64,000 nucleotides of DNA from Streptomyces sp. NRRL S-646 (GTDB lineage Bacteria > Actinomycetota > Actinomycetes > Streptomycetales > Streptomycetaceae), in assembly GCF_000720765.1 (NCBI RefSeq), contig NZ_JODC01000028.1:1-64000 (forward strand). The letters run 5' to 3'. The position numbers were made by a program, and so were the translations under genes. Shown piece by piece: positions 8,694 to 17,422 of this stretch (position 1 is its first letter; each line of letters starts with the position of its first letter). The notes beneath the pieces are model-generated. The model was not told where the DNA came from, ran no database searches, and was given only the letters and a program-made list of their open reading frames with translations.

Positions 8694-9680
8694 ATGAGAG
8701 GTCGCTCGCACGCCCTTCGCGGCGCCCTTCTCGCGCTGTCGCTGCTTCTCGTCACCGGGTGCCAGATGCTGCCCGACGGGGAATCGGCCGACACCGGGCT
8801 GCGGATCATGGTTCCGAACACCGCCGGTGGCGGATACGACACCACGGCCCGGACGGTGGCCCGCGTGCTTCAGGAGACCGGCGTGGACTCCGGCGTGCAG
8901 GTCTTCAACCTGCCGGGAGCAGGCGGCACGGTCGGCCTGCAGCGCATCGTGAACGAGCGGGGCAACGGCAGGCTCGTCCTGCAGATGGGTCTCGGAGTGA
9001 TCGGTGCGTCGTACGTGGCGCACACGAAAGTGTCCGTCCTCGAGACCACTCCGCTGGCCCGGCTGGTCGAGGAGGCCGGCGCGGTGGTCGTGCGTCGTGA
9101 CTCGCCCTACCGGTCGATCGACGATCTGATCGCCGCCTGGAAGAGGAACCCCGCGCGCTTGAAGGTCGGGGGCGGATCCTCACTCGGCGGACCGGACCAC
9201 CTGCTGGCCATGGAGTTGGCCAAGGCCGTCGGTATCGGCCCGCACCGGGTCGGCTACGTCGCCTACGACGGCGGTGGCGGCGACCTGCTGCCCGCTCTCC
9301 TCGACGGCAAGGTCGACTTCGCCACCACCGGCTTCGGCGAGTTCCTCGACCAGATCGACGCCAGTCAGCTCAGGGTCCTCGCGGTGACCAGCCCACGACC
9401 GATCGGCGCGCTGCCCGGAGTACCGACCCTCAAGGCGTCCGGCATCGACCTGGTCTTCAGCAACTGGCGGGGAGTCGTGGCGCCGCCCGGCATCCGGGGC
9501 GCCGACCGGAAGCGGTGGATCGACGCGCTGACAGCGATGCACCGGTCCCGGCAGTGGAAAGCGGAACTCCGCCGCCACGGCTGGACCGACGCGTTCACCA
9601 CCGGCGACGCCTTCGCCGCATACCTTTCCGAACAGGACACCTCCGTAGCCCGTCTCGTCAGGGATCTCGGACTGGACTGA
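8694..9680 (+). CDS. TctC-like tricarboxylate-binding lipoprotein
   Basis: This 328-residue solute-binding protein of the tripartite tricarboxylate transporter (TTT, Bug) family has a lipoprotein signal peptide ending LLLVTGC (Cys23). The TctC fold is marked by IMVPNTAGGGYDTTARTVAR, FNLPGAGGTVGLQ, VGGGSSLGGPDHLLA and LDGKVDFATTGFGE. No tctA or tctB membrane genes accompany it. It diverges from the CitA-type kinase and is followed 119 bp later by a GntP permease. Bug proteins can act as ligand-presenting co-sensors for TctE-type kinases, so it may feed the neighbouring sensor rather than a TTT channel. Confidence 0.88.
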   Translation: MRGRSHALRGALLALSLLLVTGCQMLPDGESADTGLRIMVPNTAGGGYDTTARTVARVLQETGVDSGVQVFNLPGAGGTVGLQRIVNERGNGRLVLQMGLGVIGASYVAHTKVSVLETTPLARLVEEAGAVVVRRDSPYRSIDDLIAAWKRNPARLKVGGGSSLGGPDHLLAMELAKAVGIGPHRVGYVAYDGGGGDLLPALLDGKVDFATTGFGEFLDQIDASQLRVLAVTSPRPIGALPGVPTLKASGIDLVFSNWRGVVAPPGIRGADRKRWIDALTAMHRSRQWKAELRRHGWTDAFTTGDAFAAYLSEQDTSVARLVRDLGLD

Positions 9681-9799
9681 CCGGGCCACCGCCCGCCCCT
9701 CCTGACACCAGCCGCACCACCACCCTTCTGCGCTGCGGCTCACTTCGCCATGCCCATCAAGCCGTCCACCTCAACCCGTCTGTCGAAAGGCGCACCCGC

Positions 9800-11245
9800 A
9801 TGACGCCGCACACCTGGTGGTTGCTGCTCATCCTCACCATCGCGATCACGGCCCTGATCTACCTCATCAACTCCCGCCTGCGCATCCATCCGTTCGTCGC
9901 GCTCATCGTCGTCGCCGTCAGCACCGGCCTCGCCGCCGGAGAGCCCGCCACCAAACTGGTGGAGTCCCTCGAGGACGGTGCCGGCGGCACCCTCGGGGAC
10001 GTGGGCATCACCCTGGCCCTGGGCGCCATGCTCGGGCGTCTGCTGTCCGACTCGGGCGCCACCGACGCCCTCGCCCATGCCCTGATCGACCGCTCCAGCA
10101 CCCGCAGGCTGCCCTGGCTGGTCACGGCCGCGGCGTTCGTGATCGGCATCCCGATGTTCTTCGAGGTCGGCCTGATCGTGCTGCTGCCGCTGATCTTCAG
10201 CGTGGCGCGCAGGCTGGAGGCCCAGGGAGGCACGAAGGGCTCCCCGTACGTCCTGCTCGGCGTACCGGCCATCGCCGCGCTGTCCACCCTGCACGGCATG
10301 CTGCCGCCGCACCCGGGGCCGCTCACCGCCATGACCGGCCTCCACGCCGACCTGGGCCTCACCATGGTCGTCGGCTTCGTCTGCGCCGTCCCCACCGTGA
10401 TCCTGGCCGGCCCCGTCTACGCCCGTTGGATCGCTCCGCGCCTTGCCGAGGTTCGCCCGGACGAGGCTCTTGTCGCGCAGTTCACGGGTGCGTCGCAGTC
10501 TGTCCGAGAGAAGTCGCCCGTCAGCGTGACGGTCGGTGCTTCGAATACGTCATCGGCGGATACGGACGTCACCTCCCGTTCCGGGATACCGACCGGGTTG
10601 GCCATCACCGCGGTGCTCGTCCCTGTCGCCCTCATGCTGCTGCGGACCCTCGCCGAAACTGTGCTCGACGAGACGAGCACCGTGAGTTCCGCGCTGACCT
10701 TCCTGGGCGAGCCCGTCGTGGCGATGCTCGCCGGGCTGCTCTTCGCTCTCGGCGTGACCGCTCTTGGCACGGGCCGCTCCGGCGAGGAGATCCGCGCGTC
10801 CCTGACGGACAGTCTGAAGTCCATCGCCGCCATCCTGCTCATCATCGGTGGCGGTGGTGCGTTCAAGCAGGTTCTCCAGGACTCCGGCATCGGCGACGCG
10901 ATCGCCTCCGCCGCCGAGGGGGCGCATCTGAACGTCATCGTGCTGGGCTGGCTGATCGCACTCCTGCTGTCGCTGACCACCGGTTCCGCCACCGTCGGCA
11001 TCGTCTCCGCCACCGGCATCATCGCCCCCATGGTCAGCGGAGGCGGTCTGGAGGCATCGCTGCTCGTGGTGGCCATCGGGGCAGGTTCCCTCGGGCTGAA
11101 CTACGTGAACCACGCCGGTTTCTGGCTGGTCAAGGAATCCTTCGGCATGGATCTCACACAGGCCACGAAGACACAGACCGTGGTGCAGACGTTGGTGAGT
11201 GTGCTCGGCCTCGGAATGGCGCTCCTCCTGTCCGTGTTCGCCTGA
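9800..11245 (+). CDS. GntP-family permease
   Basis: The 481-residue protein from the ATG at 9800 has GAAAGG upstream as ribosome-binding site. It has about twelve hydrophobic segments and the GntP hallmarks: IHPFVALIVVAVSTGLAAG, IGIPMFFEVGLIVLLPLIF, HGMLPPHPGP and LTTGSATVGIVSATGI. GntP/IdnT permeases import gluconate and related sugar acids with protons. The adjacent carboxylate two-component system and TctC-like lipoprotein suggest an aldonate, citrate or similar organic acid as substrate (inference). A strong hairpin follows the stop. Confidence 0.9.
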   Translation: MTPHTWWLLLILTIAITALIYLINSRLRIHPFVALIVVAVSTGLAAGEPATKLVESLEDGAGGTLGDVGITLALGAMLGRLLSDSGATDALAHALIDRSSTRRLPWLVTAAAFVIGIPMFFEVGLIVLLPLIFSVARRLEAQGGTKGSPYVLLGVPAIAALSTLHGMLPPHPGPLTAMTGLHADLGLTMVVGFVCAVPTVILAGPVYARWIAPRLAEVRPDEALVAQFTGASQSVREKSPVSVTVGASNTSSADTDVTSRSGIPTGLAITAVLVPVALMLLRTLAETVLDETSTVSSALTFLGEPVVAMLAGLLFALGVTALGTGRSGEEIRASLTDSLKSIAAILLIIGGGGAFKQVLQDSGIGDAIASAAEGAHLNVIVLGWLIALLLSLTTGSATVGIVSATGIIAPMVSGGGLEASLLVVAIGAGSLGLNYVNHAGFWLVKESFGMDLTQATKTQTVVQTLVSVLGLGMALLLSVFA

Positions 11246-11253
11246 CAGCCACC

Positions 11254-11286
11254 GAGCGGTGTGCATCGTGAAGGTGCACACCGCTC
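11254..11286 (+). terminator. Intrinsic terminator after the GntP permease
   Basis: A perfect 12-bp inverted repeat, GAGCGGTGTGCA and TGCACACCGCTC, has a 9-nt loop and begins 8 nt after the permease stop. There is no clear U-tract, as is common for GC-rich actinobacterial terminators. Confidence 0.75.
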
Positions 11287-11403
11287 AGTGAGCTTCTTCG
11301 CGCTGGTCCCTGACAGGTGACAGGCCGTGAAGCGCAACGAGCGAGGCCCTCGAGCTGTTGATCGAGATGTCTGACGTCTCAACCACGCTGGTCGGGGGCC
11401 TCG

Positions 11404-12115
11404 TTGGTCATCTGCCCTGCCGCACTCGACCTGCCCCATGCACGCGTGGAGTGGGTAACCGTGCTCGTCGTCACCCGTGCGGGTGGCCGGCGCTGCAAGC
11501 TCCGTCCATCCCAGCGCGCGATGGTGGCACGGGTGTACCTGCGCGAGCACATCACCCTGGCGAAGATCGCTTCCGGGTCGGGATCAGCGAGTCCACCGCC
11601 CACGCCTACACCAGCCAGGTCATCGACCTGCTCGCCGGATGTGCGCCTGGACTGCTGAAGGTCCTGCGCGAGGCCGACGCGGACTTCAATCCTGCTGGAC
11701 GGCACGCTCGCCGAATGCGACCGGGTCGGCGACGGACGCGCCGACTACTCCCACAAGCACCGCAGGCATGGGGTGAACGTGCAGGTGGTCACCAATCCGG
11801 ACGGTCGGCTGCTGTGGCTCTCACCCGCGCTGCCCGGCCGGGCTCACGACCTGACCGCGGCCTGCACCCACCGGATCATCCGCATCTGCGAGCGCCAGGT
11901 CGTCCCCATCCTGGCCGATCTCGCGTACCAGGGCGGCGGCCCCTGGGTGACCACCGGCATCAAACGCAGGCCCCTGCAGGAACTCACCCCCACCGAGAAG
12001 ACCGTCAACCGGGCCCTGGCGGCAGCACGGGCACCGGTCGAACGCGGCGTCGCGCGCCTGAAGTCCTGGCGGATCTTCCGTAGATCCCGCTGCAGTCCAA
12101 ACTGCATGACGTCAT
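11404..12115 (+). pseudogene. DDE_Tnp_4 (IS5-like) transposase, frameshifted
   Basis: The sequence reads as one HARBI1-like transposase spread over three frames: LDLPHARVEWVTVLVVTR and RRCKLRPSQRAMVARVYLRE; then from about 11575 RVGISESTAHAYTSQVIDLL; then from about 11695 LLDGTLAECDRVGDGRADYS and SHKHRRHGVNVQVV, LSPALPGRAHDL, ILADLAYQG, PVERGVARLKSWRIF. Both catalytic Asp regions and the Glu region are recognisable, but two indels and loss of the last codons near 12110 make it inactive. Confidence 0.75.
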
Positions 12116-12236
12116 CCATGAAGGGGCGGGGCCGGTCAAGTGCGGTGCTTATCCGGGTCTTTCCTACTGCTCGTTGGGATGAGGGCGTGCTCGGCCGGGA
12201 GGACGGGCTGTTCCCGTTCCCCGGTATGTGCTGTGG

Positions 12237-12254
12237 GCCCGCCCGCGGGCGGGC
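12237..12254. repeat. 18-bp GC-only perfect palindrome
   Basis: GCCCGCCCGCGGGCGGGC sits in the gap between two transposase remnants. It could be a subterminal structure of the truncated IS110-type element or a terminator stem. No T-tract follows. Confidence 0.4.
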
Positions 12255-12471
12255 TGTTGTAGGGGTGTGCTCTTCACCAGTGTGATGTCCGAGGTGGCGG
12301 CGCTCGGGCTGCCGGTCATCCATCCGCCGCGCCCGCGTCACGCATGGTACGTGGGGCGGCATGGTGTGGTTCGGCACACGGCCGGCGGGATCAATCAATC
12401 GCGCGGCCTCGCCGCGGTGCGGGGGCCAGACGTCATAGCGATCGCGCGCCGGTCGTGGGTCCGGATGCTGC

Positions 12472-12948
12472 TCACACCGGGTCCCGGCGGGTCAGGCAGC
12501 GGACCTCGCCGTCGCGCAGCCCGTAGTAGACCAGGGTGAGCAGCTTGCGGGCCGCGGCGGCCTTGGCGATATTGCGTGCCCCGGCGCCGCGGCGGGCCTC
12601 GATGCGGTCCCTGTGGGCGCGCATCGGGGTGCTCTCGGGGGCGTGCTGGACGGCCTCGCCGGCCGCCCAGCGCACCAGCTTGGAGCCCTGCTTGGTCAGA
12701 TGCCCGCGTCGGACCACCGTGTCCGACTCCCGGTGGCGCGGGGTGAGCCCGGCCCATGAGCACAGATGCTGCGGGTCGGGGAAACGCGTAACGTCGGCGA
12801 TCTCGACGGTGAAGACCGCGGCCAGGACCGGACCGATACCGCCGATCTTCTGGATCGCGCGGTAGCCGGTGTCGCTGGCCAGGCGGGCGGCGGTCTCCTT
12901 GTCCAGCATCCCGATCTGCTGGCGAGTTCGTGTGGGAGGAGACCTCAA
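12472..12948 (-). pseudogene. IS110-family transposase, C-terminal part
   Basis: The minus strand carries the Transposase_20 domain: ASDTGYRAIQKIGGIGPVLA, FTVEIADVTRFPDPQHLCSW, AGLTPRHRESDTVVRRGHLT and KQGSKLVRWAAGEAVQ, with the catalytic Ser region preserved. The N-terminal DEDD nuclease half is missing: similarity starts abruptly at about 12930, where plus-strand coding sequence of another gene begins. The element is therefore 5'-truncated and presumably immobile. Confidence 0.75.
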
Positions 12949-13103
12949 TCGCCTCCTGTCAGGCGCTGGAGCGGACCGGGAACGACGCCAAGCCGGCGTT
13001 CATGGCCGAGCGGCTCGCCGGTCCGCATCGGGCATCGGTGCGGGGCACTCAGCCGCCGGCCTCGAACGATGCCCGCCGCAAGGCCCGTCTTGGTCACCAG
13101 TAG
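12930..13103 (+). pseudogene. Orphan 3' gene fragment, family unknown
   Basis: Next to the truncation point of the IS110 remnant, an open plus-strand frame with Streptomyces-like codon use reads EETSIASCQALERTGNDAKP through AFMAERLAGPHRAS to a TAG at 13101. I do not recognise the family. It looks like the tail of a gene cut by the transposon. Confidence 0.3.
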
Positions 13104-13249
13104 TGGCGTCGGCCAGCGACCGCGTGACCCATGGACCCCATGATCCACATCACGGCGCCGACCACCGCCAGGATGATGCCGATGGTCCACAAGATCGATA
13201 TGCCGGTGAGGAAACCGACGACAAGCAGGATGATGCCGAGAGCGATCAT
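13094..13249 (-). CDS. DUF6131-family small membrane protein
   Basis: This 51-residue protein consists of two hydrophobic helices (MIALGIILLVVGFLTGISIL and IGIILAVVGAVMWIMG) and an Arg/His tail ending GRRHYW. That is the typical size and pattern of DUF6131 proteins, common in Streptomyces and of unknown role. A strong AGGAGGT ribosome-binding site lies 5 nt before the ATG, which fixes the start at 13249. Confidence 0.85.
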   Translation of the reverse strand: MIALGIILLVVGFLTGISILWTIGIILAVVGAVMWIMGSMGHAVAGRRHYW

Positions 13250-13351
13250 GACGTACCTCCTGGCGTGGGCTGATGCGCTGGCTTCCGAGTGCCCCGCCTC
13301 CTGGGTGCCATTCCCCGGAACCAGCCCGGCAGCAGCTTTCCGCCCGCCAGG

Positions 13352-13531
13352 ATGGTGCGGGTGACCATCACCCCAGACCTCTGGCACCACTACGGCCGGA
13401 CCCGCGCAGAGCAAGACCGCGCTGTCCCCGACGCCTTCCACTGGATCTGGAGCCAGGACAGCGGCGTGGGTGTGGGATGCCGCCTCCCTGTCGATGTGGT
13501 CTGGCTGCAAGGTGCTACACGGACCGTCTGA
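13352..13531 (+). pseudogene. SAM-dependent methyltransferase, N-terminal remnant
   Basis: The frame starting near 13352 reads VTITPDLWHHYGRTRAEQDR then AVPDAFHWIWSQDSG. This resembles the N-terminal helix region preceding the SAM-binding motif of some Streptomyces class I methyltransferases (LWHHYGRTRA pattern). After this the frame diverges and ends without the GxGxG motif. A short genuine peptide is possible but unlikely. Confidence 0.4.
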
Positions 13532-13559
13532 ACTGCACGTTTCCCCTCCGAGGAGAGCG

Positions 13560-13979
13560 ATGCCGTACACGCCGCCTACCTGGCCCGTCTCCGTCAAGGG
13601 CGTGGCAGTGGACAGCCGCCGACGCGTCCTGCTGCTGAAGAACGAACGCGAGGAGTCGGAGCTGCCCGGAGGCCGCCTCGAACAAGTCGAACCCACACCG
13701 GAATTGACGGTGGAGAGGGAGATCGAGGAAGAGACCGGCTGGACGGTGAAAGCACGTCAGCTCCTGGACGTGTGGACCTACCAGCCCTTGCCCGAGACCC
13801 TGCCGGGCCGGCGCGTCGTGATCGTCACCTATGGCTGCACCGTGCTCACCCCTGACATGAAGCCGGTAGTGAGCAACGAGCACCAAGAGCTCGGCCTGTT
13901 CACCTCCGCCGAAGTCCCCGGGCTGACCATGCCCGACGGGTACAAACAGTCCATCGTCACCCGGTACGAGCGGATGTAA
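13560..13979 (+). CDS. NUDIX hydrolase
   Basis: A 139-residue protein starts at the ATG at 13560, preceded by GAGGAGAG. The Nudix box runs GGRLEQVEPTPELTVEREIE then EETGW (around residues 39-63). It retains the metal-binding EExxEE-like cluster but has one extra residue between the first Glu and the RE pair compared with the classic GX5EX7REUXEEXGU pattern. The Nudix beta strands (VKGVAVDSRRRVLLLKN, VVIVTYGCTV) are intact. It likely hydrolyses a nucleoside diphosphate derivative; the substrate is unknown. Confidence 0.85.
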   Translation: MPYTPPTWPVSVKGVAVDSRRRVLLLKNEREESELPGGRLEQVEPTPELTVEREIEEETGWTVKARQLLDVWTYQPLPETLPGRRVVIVTYGCTVLTPDMKPVVSNEHQELGLFTSAEVPGLTMPDGYKQSIVTRYERM

Positions 13980-14199
13980 CCGGCCTCGACGTGCTGACTG
14001 CCCATCACTCTGGTGGCCGCCGATGCCTTGGAGACGGGTGGCGCGAGAGAACTCACCAAGGTGTGTCCCGGAACGCCGACCGCCTCAGCGCCACGGTGAA
14101 CCAACGTCAGGTCGACAACGCGGCTTCGGCCTCCAGCGGGGAGACCGTGGCCGGTGAACAGCCGAGCCGGTCACCGAGGGCGGCGACCGTCCAGGACCG

Positions 14200-14609
14200 G
14201 TGCACGCGGCCAAGACGGATGAGAGCGCAAGGCCGCCGTTGGAGTCGAGGCATCTCAGCCCGGCTTCTGCGGCGGCGCCCGCGACGGGATGCGCCCGGCG
14301 GGCCCCCGCCGGAGGCGCCGACACCGGCGACGTACGGACCTCACCGAACAGCTCCGGCCGCAGGGAACTCAGCGTCTCCGCGGCCACCTGGATCGGCACG
14401 GCGTCCGCGTCCGCGTCCTCGTCGTCGGTGGCCAGCAGACGCTCCGCCTCCACCAGGTCCTCGCCCTCCGCGCCGAGCGCCACCAGAGCAGCGCGGCGAA
14501 GCGCCGCCGCCGATACCACCGGCCTGACGCTGTTCGCGACGGTGCGGCGCGCTGACGAGCCGGAGTGATCCCCCCGCAGCCGGCATCGAGTTCCTCCCTG
14601 ACGCGGCAT
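14200..14609 (-). pseudogene. Hypothetical coding remnant, minus strand
   Basis: The minus strand between about 14570 and 14200 shows strong Streptomyces codon bias and reads VVSAAALRRAALVALGAEGE, DLVEAERLLATDDEDADADA, PIQVAAETLSSLRPELFGEV. It is helical and acidic, with no recognised motif. The frame continues to 14085 but its composition degrades. I cannot assign a family; it may be a truncated regulator. Confidence 0.3.
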
Positions 14610-14615
14610 CCGTCG

Positions 14616-14909
14616 TCAGTCGAGGCCTTCGATGATGCGGAAGTCGCGCTCGACGCAGTCAGCAAGTACGGCCAGCGCCTCCTGGTAGGCCGTACTCGCG
14701 CGTGCGGCGACCGCCTGTTCGAAGCTGTCGAACTCGATCAGGATGGTGCGCTCGGCGATTCCGGCGTCGTGTGCGACGACCCGGCTGCCGCGGGAGAGCG
14801 TCCGCCCGCCCGCGGCCTTGACGGCTGGACCGGCCAGCTTGTCGTAGGCAGCAAGCCTCTCAGGGTCTGCGATGGTGCGGTAGACGCTGACCCAGTAGCC
14901 CTTGGCCAC
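14616..14909 (-). CDS. DUF1330 domain-containing protein
   Basis: This 97-residue protein of the DUF1330 (dimeric alpha/beta barrel) family starts MAKGYWVSVYRTIADPERLA, then has AYDKLAGPAVKAAGG, SRVVAHDAG, ILIEFDSFEQAVA and DFRIIEGLD at the end, matching the family over its full length. The start has AGGAGGT upstream. These small ferredoxin-like-fold proteins are of unknown function, possibly monooxygenase-like or heme or aromatic binding. Confidence 0.85.
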   Translation of the reverse strand: MAKGYWVSVYRTIADPERLAAYDKLAGPAVKAAGGRTLSRGSRVVAHDAGIAERTILIEFDSFEQAVAARASTAYQEALAVLADCVERDFRIIEGLD

Positions 14910-15294
14910 GGTACCTCCTGTGTTCGGAATTGATGATCAGAAGCATGCTCGGATCCATGGCCGGCGCGCGGTGGGTCAGCCGGCCGACGCAGACGGCGTC
15001 GAAGTCGGACGGCTTCGATCAACCGGCTGGGGCTGCGAACGGATGGGGCCCGGGTGAACGTCGGCGGGCGAGGACGAGCCAGAACCGGTCGAGTCGATGA
15101 CCGGCCTCGCCGGAACGGCGGCGGCCCGGACGGACACGAAGAGGAGCCGACAAGCAGGTACGAGTCGCACCAGCACGACGTGATCGGCCATCACCCCTTC
15201 GCCCCTGCCCCGGATGCCGCCAGAACCGGCCCGGCTCTCACAGGAGCAGTGGGACCTGGTGCGCACCGGCACCCTCGCCTTGAACGCGCAGGCC
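14910..15294. other. Intergenic stretch with no firm gene
   Basis: A minus-strand frame of about 70 codons starting near 15190 (MADHVVLVRLVPACRLLFVS) could encode a small secreted peptide, but its codon bias and context do not support it strongly. No RNA or repeat is evident. Confidence 0.25.
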
Positions 15295-16152
15295 TCATCG
15301 CATGACCTTGCGCACGATCGCTGCCTGGCCGCCGACTCGGATCCGGTGTCCCGTGCGGTCGCGGTGGACGGTCGCTGTGACGGTGGATGGGCTGCCGAGG
15401 TGGTCACCCATGTCGACAGCGAGGCGGTATGTGCCGAACCCGGCAGCATGCGCTGCCAGACAGGCCGTGCTGTTGGCGTTGGCGATGTCCTCGGGGACGC
15501 CGATCGACGGGGCGAACATGCGGGCTGCTGCTCGGCCGTGTCGGTTGGGGGGCGAGTAGGCGTAGCAGCCCAGCAGACCGTAGCGGTCACAGGCTGCGCG
15601 CAACAGGGTTGAGTCCGGGGCGAGTTCGGCCAGTGCGGCGCGGGATCGGAGGGGCAGCAGAAGCCTCGGCCGCCCGTTCGACGCCACGCAGGCGTAGTCG
15701 CCGACCGCGTCCTTTGTCAGTCCGAGGCTGCTTGCGACTGCCCTCAGTTCGGGTCCACCGGCGCTGCGCAGGCTGACCGGGCCCGGGTCGAACGACGCCG
15801 TCAGGCCGTCACCGTTTCGGCTTGCCCGACCGTCGAAGCGGCGGTGGGCCGTACGCAGGACGGCGCGGTAGTCTTGGTCGCCCCCTTCCCGTTCGGCGAG
15901 CACAGCGAGGGCGGCGACGGTGCCGTGGCCGCAGGCGGGCAGTTCGCCGTGGGCGGTGAAGAACCGCAGTGTGTACGCGGGCCGACGACGTTCGATTCTG
16001 GTAGCGCGGAGGAAGACGGCGTGCGATGTTCCCAACTCCGTGGGAATGCAGCATCGCTCCTCGTCGGTGAACGGCGCATCATCCACAACGGCGGTCGGGC
16101 TGCCACCCGCGCCGTCTCGCCGGCATGCGTCGACGACCGTTACCTCGGGCAT
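15295..16152 (-). CDS. PhzF-family protein
   Basis: This 285-residue protein is of the PhzF/DapF-fold family. The N-terminus has VTVVDACRRDGAGGSPTAVV, then the conserved Glu in IPTELGTSHAVFLR, FFTAHGELPACGHGTVAALA, and in the second domain ANANSTACLAAHA and RIRVGGQA. Family members isomerise or bind small acids; PhzF itself isomerises trans-2,3-dihydro-3-hydroxyanthranilate in phenazine biosynthesis. No other phenazine genes are visible, so that role is not implied. The ATG at 16152 overlaps the end of nadC by 13 bp, so the two are translationally coupled. Confidence 0.85.
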   Translation of the reverse strand: MPEVTVVDACRRDGAGGSPTAVVDDAPFTDEERCCIPTELGTSHAVFLRATRIERRRPAYTLRFFTAHGELPACGHGTVAALAVLAEREGGDQDYRAVLRTAHRRFDGRASRNGDGLTASFDPGPVSLRSAGGPELRAVASSLGLTKDAVGDYACVASNGRPRLLLPLRSRAALAELAPDSTLLRAACDRYGLLGCYAYSPPNRHGRAAARMFAPSIGVPEDIANANSTACLAAHAAGFGTYRLAVDMGDHLGSPSTVTATVHRDRTGHRIRVGGQAAIVRKVMR

Positions 16153-17033
16153 GGCACCGGGCCGGTGGTCAGCAGCATGGTCAGGTCCAGTGCGGGCGCG
16201 CTGTGCGTCAACGCCCCGACCGAGATGAGGTCGACGCCCGTCCCGGCGATGGCGCGAACTGTGTCCAGGCTGATGGTGCCCGAGGCCTCCAGCAGGATCC
16301 GGGAAGCGTCGGCCCGCCCGGCCCGGACCTTCACGACCTGCTCGATGTCGGAAACCGGCATGTTGTCGAGCATGATCCAGCGGGCTCCGGCGTCCAGGGC
16401 CTCGACGGCCTGGGTGACAGTCTGCACCTCGACATCGCTCTCCACGGTCTGCCCGGTGCGCGCCGTCCCGCGCCTGACCGCCTCGATCGCGGCGGTCACC
16501 CCGCCCGCCGCGGCGATGTGGTTCTCCTTGAGCAGGACCATCGCCGCGAGATCGAGGCGGTGGTTGTGGCCGCCGCCGGCGGTGACGGCGTACTTGTCCA
16601 GGGCGCGCAGGCCCGGCGCCGTCTTGCGCGTGTCCAGGATGCGTGCCCTGGTCCCTGCCACAGCTTGGACGTAGCGGTCGGTCAGCGTCGCGATGCCGCA
16701 CATGCGCTGCAGGAAGTTCAGCACCGTACGCTCCCCGGTGATCAGGCTGCGCGCCGAACCGGACAGACGCACCAGGACCTGGCCGTCGGCCAGTCGGGCG
16801 CCGTCGGCGACGGCCGGCTCGACGTTGGCCTCGGGGTCGACCTGCGCGAAGACCTCGGCGACCATGGGGAGGCCAGCGGCGATGCCGCTGTGCCGGGTGC
16901 GGATTTCGGCCGTGGCCGCCAGGTCCTCGGCAACGCTTAACTCGGTGGTGATGTCCTTCCCTGACGCGTCCTCGGCCAGGGCGGCAGCGGCGGCGGCCCG
17001 CGCTGCCGCCGAGGGGAACTCGGTCGTGGTCAT
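16140..17033 (-). CDS. nadC: Quinolinate phosphoribosyltransferase (NadC)
   Basis: This 297-residue protein converts quinolinate and PRPP to nicotinate mononucleotide in NAD synthesis. Family marks are LAEDASGKDITTEL, LNFLQRMCGIATLTDRYV, the substrate-binding LDTRKTAPGLRALDKYAV, GGGHNHRLDL, VLLKENHI, EVQTVTQAVEALDAGA, IMLDNM and EASGTISLDTVRAIAGTGVD. The start ATG at 17033 shares an ATGA overlap with the end of an upstream minus-strand frame. No nadA or nadB is nearby; instead it is coupled to a phzF-like gene. It may be a second, pathway-specific copy. Confidence 0.93.
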   Translation of the reverse strand: MTTTEFPSAAARAAAAAALAEDASGKDITTELSVAEDLAATAEIRTRHSGIAAGLPMVAEVFAQVDPEANVEPAVADGARLADGQVLVRLSGSARSLITGERTVLNFLQRMCGIATLTDRYVQAVAGTRARILDTRKTAPGLRALDKYAVTAGGGHNHRLDLAAMVLLKENHIAAAGGVTAAIEAVRRGTARTGQTVESDVEVQTVTQAVEALDAGARWIMLDNMPVSDIEQVVKVRAGRADASRILLEASGTISLDTVRAIAGTGVDLISVGALTHSAPALDLTMLLTTGPVPCPR

Positions 17034-17329
17034 CCGGTCTCCAGCTCTGAGTGGACATGGGGTTGGTGGCGGCAACCGCTGACGAGGCAGCACTGAAGTT
17101 CCGCCGGGCCGGTTTGCAGGACCTGATCGATCCTGTACTCGATCTCCCGCGTGCCGGTCACCCGTCCCGCGCCACGAACAGGTCCCGGGTGGGAGCCGTC
17201 CGTGCGACTCGGCGCCGACGTCGAACCCGGGACACCATGCGCATGGACCGGTCCTCCCAGCCGGTCGCGCCTCCGTCGACACGGGACTTCAGGAACGCCT
17301 CTCACCCGGCTCGTCAGGGCAGGTGCCAC
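17030..17329 (-). pseudogene. Possible upstream partner of nadC, decayed
   Basis: A minus-strand frame ends in a TGA overlapping the nadC start (ATGA), the layout of a translationally coupled gene. Its last 45 codons read TREIEYRIDQVLQTGPAELQ, CCLVSGCRHQPHVHSELET and look like real protein, while the preceding part is Arg/Pro-rich and frame-inconsistent. I do not recognise the family. Alternatively this is nadC leader sequence. Confidence 0.35.
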
Positions 17330-17351
17330 AACGGGTCCCCTCCGTTTCGAT

Positions 17352-17393
17352 TTCCGAAGCGGTCACCGATGCTAGCGTGTCGGAATCCGAAGC
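17352..17393 (+). promoter_or_regulatory. Repeated CCGAAGC motif before the HxlR gene
   Basis: TTCCGAAGC (17352-17360) recurs as ATCCGAAGC (17385-17393), and TCGGAA (17380-17385) is the inverse of TTCCGA. A TAGCGT hexamer lies between them. The arrangement just upstream of a self-regulating HxlR gene suggests an operator and promoter. Confidence 0.35.
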
Positions 17394-17422
17394 ATCAACC
17401 CTGCAGAGCTGGACATCCCGAC

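Noticed and set aside
12237..12254. GC palindrome considered as a CRISPR repeat or origin element
   Set aside because: Only a single copy and no spacer array or DnaA-box-like repeats are nearby.
15295..16152. PhzF-like gene as evidence for a phenazine cluster
   Set aside because: No phzA/B, D, E, G or modifying genes are present; the PhzF family is broad.
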